Of a stretch of DNA of 14,848 nucleotides, positions 7,042 to 13,637 are shown in pieces (positions within the stretch are counted from its first letter, which is position 1; the number at the start of each line of letters is the position of its first letter). The position numbers were made by a program, and so were the translations under genes. The notes beneath the pieces are model-generated. The model was given only the letters and a program-made list of their open reading frames with translations. It was not told the DNA's origin and made no database searches. This DNA is from JASEGV01 sp947085285. GTDB taxonomy: Bacteria; Bacteroidota; Ignavibacteria; UBA10030; BY39. The DNA lies in assembly GCA_947085285.1 (NCBI GenBank), contig CAMTVZ010000229.1:1-14848 (forward strand), given 5' to 3'.

Positions 7042-8595
7042 TTAACATTCTTCATTTTTCATATTTTCAATTTCTGCGAAAATATTATAATCAAGGAGAA
7101 GTTTTTTTAATTCGTGTCTTAAAATTTTGTTACCAACTTTGGGAAAGTTTTTTATCTTTTTTACCATTACTAAAATATTTTTATCGTTGACCTGTTTTTG
7201 AAATTCGTTTAGGAGTTCGGAGCGATTAATTGTAGTTCCTTCTATTTCGCTAAAACATAAAACAAGTACTTCGTTATTAATGTCTAAAGGATCAGAAATT
7301 CCAACTATGCACATTTCGTAGTCGGGGAATAATTTTTTCATGTTTTCTTCAATCTCTATAACAGGTTTTAAAGCATTATTTATTTTAATAACTTCATCTT
7401 TTTTATAGACCTGTTGGAGTTTTTCGTTTTTGTCAAATACCCCGAAATCATTTGTAATAAACCACCCCTTTTCATCCAGCTGGGTTTTATCTAATTTGTT
7501 GTCATTCCAATAACCTACCATTAGATGTGGCCCGTGTATCAAAATTTTACCATCCGTATTGCCAGAGATTTCGACCGAGGGAGCTACTGCCCCGTAAGTA
7601 TTCAATTGAGTTTTATTATTTCTGAGATCCAGGATTGTGCTTGTTGGGGCTTCGGGTGGTCCATAGTTTAAGTAAATTTTTGCATTCACAAAAACATCTA
7701 AGATTTTTTGTTTATCTTGGAAAGCAATTGGGATATCGCCACTGATACCGATCAATTTTATACGCGAAGATACATCCTTCATCAGAGCACTAATCTGATT
7801 AATCGCAGCTGTAATTGTTTCATAGGTAGCATACCATGTGTTGCAGTTATGCTTTACAATCATCGACGGATATTCAAGAATATCTGAGCTATTGCTACAA
7901 ATCACGCAAGTTCCTCCCGAAGTAAGTAAATGGATAACACGATTAAAACCGATGATATTAGTAATCGGAGTAGTTATAAATTCGATCGAGTCGGTAAGTA
8001 AACTTGTTAGTGAATTGATCTTAAGTGCCGAATGAAGGATGCTTTGTTGAGTAAAAACGCTCAATTTTTTTGAGATGGAATCGTAGTTCATAAAAGCGTA
8101 ATCGTACTTCTTCAAATTTGTTAGCCGTAATATCTTGTTCCAATTTTCATCTTTGAATTCACTTAAATGCTGAGAGGGGGGACTGGAGGAAATTTCTGAA
8201 AGAAATACATCGTCGTAGAAAAACGGAAGTTGTCCAGTTATAATCGAAAGTGACGGTAATAACTTATAATTACTTCGATTTGTTATTATTAAAAATGGTG
8301 AAGTACGATTTATAATATTAAATATTTCGGAAGGAGGGAGAGTAGTTTGTATTGGGACTGCAATCCCACCCGATCTAATGACAGCGCTGCATGCTATTAT
8401 TAAATCTATCGGGTCACTCAACAAAATAAGAACACGGTCTCCTCGATGCATGCCTTCTAAAATTAGTGTATCCGAAAGTATAACGGTGTACTTTAAAAAA
8501 TCGCCGTAAGAAATATCTTTTTTATCCGAGATGATAGCTTTTTTCCCAGGATAGCTTTGGGCGGTTTTGATTATATATTTATGTATGAGTTCCAT
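7042..8595 (-). CDS. Divergent AMP-dependent synthetase/ligase-like protein with degenerate P-loop
   Basis: ANL-superfamily (acyl-CoA synthetase/adenylation domain) protein, 517 residues, near full family length. The fold is recognisable throughout: DISYGDFL (27-34), RGDRVLILLS (51-60), IRSGGIAVPI (73-82), a YGPPEA segment (311-316) at the A5 YGxTE motif, GYWNDNKL (361-368), GWFITND (377-383) at the A7 TGD motif with D383 kept, KKDEVIKINN (398-407), and PKVGNKILR (485-493) with K490 at the A10 catalytic lysine. The A3 phosphate-binding loop, normally S-G-T/S-T-G-x-P-K-G, is replaced by YDSISKKLS at about 171-179. Canonical ATP-dependent activation is therefore doubtful; a binding or altered-chemistry role is possible. 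It resembles exosortase-associated acyl-CoA ligases in length and layout. No acyl carrier protein gene is nearby. The start is 2 nt after the GT4 stop. Confidence 0.8.
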   Translation of the reverse strand: MELIHKYIIKTAQSYPGKKAIISDKKDISYGDFLKYTVILSDTLILEGMHRGDRVLILLSDPIDLIIACSAVIRSGGIAVPIQTTLPPSEIFNIINRTSPFLIITNRSNYKLLPSLSIITGQLPFFYDDVFLSEISSSPPSQHLSEFKDENWNKILRLTNLKKYDYAFMNYDSISKKLSVFTQQSILHSALKINSLTSLLTDSIEFITTPITNIIGFNRVIHLLTSGGTCVICSNSSDILEYPSMIVKHNCNTWYATYETITAAINQISALMKDVSSRIKLIGISGDIPIAFQDKQKILDVFVNAKIYLNYGPPEAPTSTILDLRNNKTQLNTYGAVAPSVEISGNTDGKILIHGPHLMVGYWNDNKLDKTQLDEKGWFITNDFGVFDKNEKLQQVYKKDEVIKINNALKPVIEIEENMKKLFPDYEMCIVGISDPLDINNEVLVLCFSEIEGTTINRSELLNEFQKQVNDKNILVMVKKIKNFPKVGNKILRHELKKLLLDYNIFAEIENMKNEEC

Positions 8596-8597
8596 CT

Positions 8598-9662
8598 CTA
8601 ATTATTTTTTGTTATAAGAACTTTTTCAATTATTTGTTTAACTCGGTCGATGAACTGCTCGAGTGTATGATTTTCTTCTAAGTATTTTCGTGCTGCTTTT
8701 CCCATTTGCGCAGCGAGTTCAGGGTTATTCCATAAATTTAGTATTGCCTCGCGCAGTGCTTGTGGGTCTTGAGGTGGAACAAAAATTCCGGTTACTCCCT
8801 CCTGTATTACATCAACCTGTCCTTGCGTTCTCGAACAAATTACAGCTTTACCCATTGCCATCGCTTCTAAAATACAAGTTAAGCCATTATCAGTATCGGT
8901 TGGTAGAACAGGAACAACAACAAAGCGTGAACGTGCATAAAGGTTTCTAAGATCAAAATAACCTTTTGCGCCGATTGTGATGTTCGATGGTAAATTATCG
9001 ATGTTATGCAGTGCTTTTACAGTATCGAATAATTTCCCTCGTGTTATACCTGCGGCGATGTGACAAGGTATGTCTAAACCACGGATAGCTTCGACTAATG
9101 TTGGATAATCACGCATTTCGGAACCGACAGCACATATAGTATCGGTCGGAGTATCTATTGGACGGAAAAATTGCTGATCGGCAAATTTCCGTATAAATTC
9201 AATCTTTGATTCAGGTATGCCAATTTGATTGATGGCTATGCTTTTTTGAACGCTCGACCACATCAATATTTTATCAATATGAGATTGTGTAAATTTTAAT
9301 AGTTTACGTTTTTTAGGATGTGAAATCCAACTATTCAATGTAATATGAGGTATTCGTCTTCCGGTTAATTTTAATAATAACGCGAAAGGATAGCAAAGAC
9401 GTTCTGCCCAAGTTACAACTACATCATATTTATGGCAGATGATAAATGCTTCGAGTACCTGTTTGATGAATATCGGGAACGGTTTATATAATAATTTTCG
9501 CCAAACAGGAATTTTTTCTAAATATTTTTCATCAAGCATGTCCGAGTTTAATGCTTGTTCATACAGCGATACACGAGGGTACGTATCTGCTGCCTCTTTT
9601 TCCAGAAGCGTCTCACGATCGGGTCTGCCCATTCCTGAAGAAACAAGTGTCAATACTTTCAT
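8598..9662 (-). CDS. GT4-family glycosyltransferase
   Basis: Predicted cytosolic GT-B glycosyltransferase of 354 residues. The N-terminal domain begins MKVLTLVSSGMGRP, where the G-x-G of typical family members is represented by SSGMG. The C-terminal domain holds VGSEMRDYPTLVEA (179-192) and the diagnostic ILEAMAMGKAVI (264-275) with E266. The upstream acidic partner of the usual E-x7-E motif is D258, a conservative change. PVLPTDTDNGLTC in the donor-binding loop and VTGIFVPPQDP are typical GT4 elements. It follows GNAT-A after 3 nt and precedes the ligase-like gene by 2 nt. An AGGA site lies 11 nt before the start. Its base composition is visibly richer in G+C than the genes downstream, which may reflect a separate origin. 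Sugar specificity is unknown. Confidence 0.9.
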   Translation of the reverse strand: MKVLTLVSSGMGRPDRETLLEKEAADTYPRVSLYEQALNSDMLDEKYLEKIPVWRKLLYKPFPIFIKQVLEAFIICHKYDVVVTWAERLCYPFALLLKLTGRRIPHITLNSWISHPKKRKLLKFTQSHIDKILMWSSVQKSIAINQIGIPESKIEFIRKFADQQFFRPIDTPTDTICAVGSEMRDYPTLVEAIRGLDIPCHIAAGITRGKLFDTVKALHNIDNLPSNITIGAKGYFDLRNLYARSRFVVVPVLPTDTDNGLTCILEAMAMGKAVICSRTQGQVDVIQEGVTGIFVPPQDPQALREAILNLWNNPELAAQMGKAARKYLEENHTLEQFIDRVKQIIEKVLITKNN

Positions 9663-9665
9663 AAT

Positions 9666-11030
9666 TTATTTATTCCTTTTCTTGTTCAATAATTGCTTGA
9701 TTTTTTTTATGAAAGCACGCGTTCGTATATTCACAAAAAAAATAATAGAAAATGGGAAACTTTTATTCGCATAAATTACCCTAAATATTTTACACTCCCG
9801 TTGGAATAAATAATTTAAAAATTTTAAAACAAGTAGTAAATGTATAATGAATGATTTAAACCGACTTATGCCTGTATTCAGAGTAATTACAATATTCCAG
9901 TTTGATTTAGCATCCAAAGTAAAGTCTTTTTTATACGGTTCTTCCCCACGAAGCAAATCAACGCCGAGTGCTTTTTCGGCTATAGCGTCTTGAATCATAG
10001 CAAGTAAAAGAACAAGACCGGGGCGTCGTTTCATTTCAGGAGCTTGGTCGTCGATACCAGAAAGGTAATCATAATATTCACCTTTATATTTGAATGCTAA
10101 ACGTCCCGCAAGACATCTATCGCCGGTCATTGTGGTTTTACACCACAGCCATCCCCTTGTATAAAATAATTGCATAACATTCTCAAAAAAATTTTCATAA
10201 CGTGAGTCGCCAAAAAAACCTGGATATCCTAAGCGATTCCATCGGTTTTGGTGCAAACGTTTTATTTCGTTAAATGCCTTCTTTAAATCGGTTCTGTTTT
10301 TTACTTCATCGAGTGTGAATAACGATTTTTCTTCTACTTCTTTCCATGATTGTTGTAATCTGCGTCGTACACTACTAGAACGACTTTTAAAAAAATCTTC
10401 TAATGAATTAGGGGTACGAATGAATGGGCATTCGTCGGCTTCTGATATTTTCCATTGAAAAGAACTATTTTGCAAAAGGGGAAGGAAATTTCGATAAATG
10501 TTACTACAAACATTTAAATTACATAATACTATTTGGTCATACAGTCCCTGGTTCTTTTTGATGTATAAGAGAAAAGCTTCAGCCACATGATGTTCGTATT
10601 CCGGCAGAGAAATTATATCTAAATAATCACTTGGACCTTCATCGAAAAATAGACCGAAAGACACACCGACGGAACTGTCGCCACCTAAAAAATATATTCG
10701 CTTATAAAATTGATAACCTAAAAAATATTTATGCCGAATATATAATGGAGCTATGCCAACTAATTTATCATTATGATAAAAAAGTAAGCAAAGCAGCCGG
10801 TCAAGTTTCTCATCCTTATAATACTTCCACCACATCGAAAGCCATTCGAATGTTTGATATATTTTTGCATTAGAATGTTGGATTAGTTCGTCCCATTCAT
10901 TTTGAAGATTATAGAATTCATCATCGTTTGTAACTACACGGATTCTCAAATTTTCTAAAGTAGATTTGCGTTCAAGTTGTTGAGATGCCTGTGGATGACT
11001 TAGATCAATATGTGTTTGTGGGTTTTTCAT
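9666..11030 (-). CDS. CelD/BcsL-type GNAT acyltransferase (GNAT-A)
   Basis: Member of the Acetyltransf_6 (CelD-like, FemAB-related double-GNAT) family, 454 residues, the longest of four such proteins here. An N-terminal half-fold contains EWDELI (45-50), FEWLSMWW (61-68) and VGIAPLY (91-97). The C-terminal half contains the LHQNRW helix (259-264), YPGFF, the acyl-donor-binding turn RRPGLVLL (335-342) and a DLLRGEEPYKKDF motif (358-370), which matches the family's D-x-x-x-G-x-x-x-YK signature. Residues from about 390 form an unusual aromatic/hydrophobic tail ending in a strongly basic KKIKQLLNKKRNK, suggesting membrane association. It has about 25 extra residues at the N-terminus before the fold; the start abuts the deacetylase stop with no spacer. 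It presumably transfers an acyl or aminoacyl group to an amino sugar or peptide. The substrate is unknown. Confidence 0.85.
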   Translation of the reverse strand: MKNPQTHIDLSHPQASQQLERKSTLENLRIRVVTNDDEFYNLQNEWDELIQHSNAKIYQTFEWLSMWWKYYKDEKLDRLLCLLFYHNDKLVGIAPLYIRHKYFLGYQFYKRIYFLGGDSSVGVSFGLFFDEGPSDYLDIISLPEYEHHVAEAFLLYIKKNQGLYDQIVLCNLNVCSNIYRNFLPLLQNSSFQWKISEADECPFIRTPNSLEDFFKSRSSSVRRRLQQSWKEVEEKSLFTLDEVKNRTDLKKAFNEIKRLHQNRWNRLGYPGFFGDSRYENFFENVMQLFYTRGWLWCKTTMTGDRCLAGRLAFKYKGEYYDYLSGIDDQAPEMKRRPGLVLLLAMIQDAIAEKALGVDLLRGEEPYKKDFTLDAKSNWNIVITLNTGISRFKSFIIHLLLVLKFLNYLFQRECKIFRVIYANKSFPFSIIFFVNIRTRAFIKKIKQLLNKKRNK

Positions 11031-11885
11031 TTATTTTTCATTTTCCATATATCCGTATGTGGGCTGAAGATGTCTTTGAATCAGCCCGTTTTTTTTAAAT
11101 TGCCACCATGCCCACTCTAAAAAATGATAAGGACTCAATACACGTAGAGCAAATTCAAGGATATTCAGTTGTCCTTGAATTAATATTCGGCGTATTTCAT
11201 AAAGATCTTTTCCCAAAACAGGTGGACCCGAATATGTTCCACATCCGATTTTATAGCCGGCTTCTTTTACTAAATTTTTCAAAGTTGTATTGACACTTCC
11301 GAAAGGATAGGCAAATGATTTAATCTGTGCATTCAGAAAAATTTCTAATAGCATTCTTGAACGGGATATTTCTTCCCATGCCTTTTCTCGTGGGATTTTT
11401 GTGAGCATACTATGTGTTAAGGCGTGTGAGCCAATTTCGAAACCCGCATCATGCATCTCTATAATTTGATAGTCAGCCAGCAATGGTAGTTGTAAAATTC
11501 CAGACCTCATATCCCAATTATTAGTCCTAAGCTTTCGGTCGGCCATAATAAACAAAACTGCCCGCATACCAAATTCCTGAAGAATTGGAAATGCATATCT
11601 ATATACATCAGCAAATCCGTCGTCAAATGATATAATTATCGGTTTCTTTGGTAAATCTAATTCTCCTTCTAAAAACAAGAGATAATCTTCGAATGTAATT
11701 GTAACAAATCCACATCGGTCAAGAAATTTCATCTGGGATCGAAACTCATCTATATGAACAGCAATGTTCTTGTGTTTTTCACAGAAGCTTTTATTATTCG
11801 TAACCAAGTGATACATCAGAACCTTAATTTTATTCGGATTTCCTAATCCTTGGCGTTTATGTCCATTTTTTGAATTATTCTGCAT
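11031..11885 (-). CDS. CE4 (NodB-homology) polysaccharide deacetylase
   Basis: Metal-dependent carbohydrate deacetylase of the NodB fold, 284 residues. It presumably removes N- or O-acetyl groups from a glycan or lipid-linked intermediate. The catalytic motifs are all present: SFDDG at 86-90 (D88 catalytic base, D89 metal ligand), SHALTH at 153-158 with metal ligands H154 and H158, and YPFG at 193-196. The protein begins with a basic Asn/Lys/Gly-rich segment and has no signal peptide or clear membrane anchor, so it may act in the cytosol, as in exosortase-linked clusters, rather than like secreted PgaB-type enzymes. The M1 start is supported by a strong AAGGAAGG site 6 nt upstream, the best in this window. 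It overlaps the acetyltransferase by 11 nt, and its stop directly abuts the GNAT-A start. Confidence 0.93.
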   Translation of the reverse strand: MQNNSKNGHKRQGLGNPNKIKVLMYHLVTNNKSFCEKHKNIAVHIDEFRSQMKFLDRCGFVTITFEDYLLFLEGELDLPKKPIIISFDDGFADVYRYAFPILQEFGMRAVLFIMADRKLRTNNWDMRSGILQLPLLADYQIIEMHDAGFEIGSHALTHSMLTKIPREKAWEEISRSRMLLEIFLNAQIKSFAYPFGSVNTTLKNLVKEAGYKIGCGTYSGPPVLGKDLYEIRRILIQGQLNILEFALRVLSPYHFLEWAWWQFKKNGLIQRHLQPTYGYMENEK

Positions 11886-12453
11886 TTTTATCCTTCCTTT
11901 TTTTGTACGACGCTATTATCCGGGCAGGCACACCGGCAGCAATTGAATTCTCTGGAACATCCTTTGTTACAACCGCACCTGCAGCAATAATTGCTCCCGA
12001 ACCTATAGTAACACCTTTTAATACAATTACCCTGCAACCGATCCAAACGTTATCCATGATAATTACAGGTTTAGAATCTACTCGGGTTTCGCCTGGAAGT
12101 GGATGTAAATCTGAGTCCATTATTATAACATCCCAGGAAATTTTACAATCTTTTCCAATTTCCACTTGTTTTTGCGCTACGATTAATGTATTTCGATTCA
12201 AGTAGGTTCCATTGCCAATTTTAATGCAAGCATCTTTACCAATTTCAAAACGGACGCCCGCATAAAATTGACAATTCTCTGCAAATATTTTTCCACCTTC
12301 ATTTATTATTTTAGGAAATGGTGCTCCACCGCTCACAACTAAAATTTTTGCTCTTGTAAATTTACGCCGTAACCATAATCCTTTTATATGTTCCATAATT
12401 GAATGACGTTGCAAGCGTAAGCGTGTTAGCCTTATGTATTCGGAGATTCTCAT
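11875..12453 (-). CDS. Left-handed beta-helix (hexapeptide repeat) O-acetyltransferase
   Basis: Likely acetyl-CoA-dependent O-acetyltransferase modifying a sugar hydroxyl. In 192 residues there is a basic N-terminal helix region (1-40), then hexapeptide-repeat turns from about 60 to 180, such as IGKDACIKIGNGT, VWIGCRVIVLKGVTIGSG and AIIAAGAVVTKDVP. The family ending SIAAGVPARII is at 170-180. The extended loop contains DSDLHPLP, and H117 is the expected catalytic histidine of the NodL/Maa/CysE type. The start overlaps the GT4 stop as ATGA. Its last nine codons carry the ribosome-binding site of the following deacetylase, so the two are translated in tandem. Family members make similar O-acetyl decorations in capsule and O-antigen loci. 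The sugar is unknown. Confidence 0.92.
   Translation of the reverse strand: MRISEYIRLTRLRLQRHSIMEHIKGLWLRRKFTRAKILVVSGGAPFPKIINEGGKIFAENCQFYAGVRFEIGKDACIKIGNGTYLNRNTLIVAQKQVEIGKDCKISWDVIIMDSDLHPLPGETRVDSKPVIIMDNVWIGCRVIVLKGVTIGSGAIIAAGAVVTKDVPENSIAAGVPARIIASYKKRKDKNAE
11892..11899 (-). promoter_or_regulatory. Strong Shine-Dalgarno site of the deacetylase gene
   Basis: The minus strand reads AAGGAAGG followed by 6 nt (ATAAAA) and then the ATG at 11885. It lies inside the last codons of the acetyltransferase gene (Lys-Arg-Lys-Asp). It fixes the deacetylase start and contrasts with the weak or missing sites before most other genes here. Confidence 0.8.
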
Positions 12454-13637
12454 TTTCTGTTTAAGATATGATAAACATCATCTAATTTTTTACCAATAAC
12501 CGACCACTCGTATTGCTTTTTGATAAGTTCATAACCTTCATCTATCATATTTTTAGCACGAAGTGGATCTTTTAAAAGTCGGATTACAGCTTCTGCAAAA
12601 GTTTGTGGTTGATCGGCAATAATTGCTGTTTTCTCATTTTCCACATCAATTCCTTCGCAGCCGATACTTGTTGTTACAATCGGTTTTTTCATCGAAAGAG
12701 CTTCTAATACTTTTAATCTCGTTCCGCTCCCCATCCGTAAAGGAACAATATAAACACTCGACCTCCATACATAAGGTCTTACATCCTTAATGTAACCAGT
12801 AATGATTACATTTTCAGAAGCCCGACGTTGTAATATTTTTGGTGGTCTATCGCCTACTACATACAATTTTGTATCAGGAATTGATTTAATGATAATTGGG
12901 AAGATGTGGTCGAGGAAGTATAAAATTCCATCGTAGTTTGGTATGTACGACATAGCCCCTGTAAAAACCAAAGAGTATGGTTCAGGTTTTTGGTCTGAAG
13001 GTACGAAGTATTGTGCATCCACACCATTGGGTATAATAAATTTCGGCACCTCAGGCACATCATTATCTAATGTATTCTTGTCGTTAGCTGAAGTAACCAA
13101 TAAAGCGTCTTGGCGCCGGCAGGCCGCAATTTCTTCGCGATAAATTTTTTGGAATTCTTTTTTATAAAAAACCTTCCTTAGCGGTGAAGAAGCATGCTGC
13201 CATTGATATTTGAATATCGAGTATTCTACATTGTGGGCATCCATAATTTTTATTGCGTCTGATTTGATATCGTAAGAAGCCATGTGCGGAAATTCGATTT
13301 GCACAATGTCGAAGTTATTAGAAGTTACAATTTTATCAATCAAGTTTTGCATTTCTTGATGATATATTCCACGGAACGAAAAACTTTTATTATTAAATAG
13401 TGAGACGAATTGATTATAACGTTTGAGTATTTTCGAAAAAGGACGATTTAATAAGTGTATATTTTTTAAGTTCGAGTTGAATTGTGAACGTATTTCAGAA
13501 TGAGTAGAAGAATCACCAAAAGTAATGAGTGTAACTTCATGATTTTTTGTCATCTGACGTAGCAGATTGTAAACACGAAGAGCACCGCCAAAAGTTGGAG
13601 GCACCGGTGTATAAGGCATTATGTGGAGCAGTTTCAT
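12450..13637 (-). CDS. GT4-family glycosyltransferase (GT-B fold)
   Basis: Probable cytosolic retaining glycosyltransferase adding a sugar to the growing lipid-linked glycan. The 395-residue length is normal for GT4. The N-terminal Rossmann domain begins MKLLHIMPYTPVPPTFGG, with the glycine pair at 17-18 that contacts the donor phosphate. NGVD at 204-207 marks the domain hinge. The C-terminal domain has FTGAMSYIPN (225-234), VTTSIGCEG and the GSGTRLKVLEALS segment (303-315), where E312 is the expected catalytic-region glutamate. The FTGAMSYIPNYD and DVRPY segments resemble the exosortase-associated sugar transferases (TIGR03087-like), but the NKVLEAMA signature of that family is not exact, so generic GT4 is safer. 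It overlaps the flippase upstream and the acetyltransferase downstream by ATGA, with an AGAAGA-like ribosome site just before the start. Donor and acceptor are unknown. Confidence 0.9.
   Translation of the reverse strand: MKLLHIMPYTPVPPTFGGALRVYNLLRQMTKNHEVTLITFGDSSTHSEIRSQFNSNLKNIHLLNRPFSKILKRYNQFVSLFNNKSFSFRGIYHQEMQNLIDKIVTSNNFDIVQIEFPHMASYDIKSDAIKIMDAHNVEYSIFKYQWQHASSPLRKVFYKKEFQKIYREEIAACRRQDALLVTSANDKNTLDNDVPEVPKFIIPNGVDAQYFVPSDQKPEPYSLVFTGAMSYIPNYDGILYFLDHIFPIIIKSIPDTKLYVVGDRPPKILQRRASENVIITGYIKDVRPYVWRSSVYIVPLRMGSGTRLKVLEALSMKKPIVTTSIGCEGIDVENEKTAIIADQPQTFAEAVIRLLKDPLRAKNMIDEGYELIKKQYEWSVIGKKLDDVYHILNRK

Noticed and set aside
7042..8595. Nonribosomal peptide synthetase adenylation domain
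   Set aside because: No condensation, carrier or thioesterase domain is attached or adjacent, and the A3 loop is missing.
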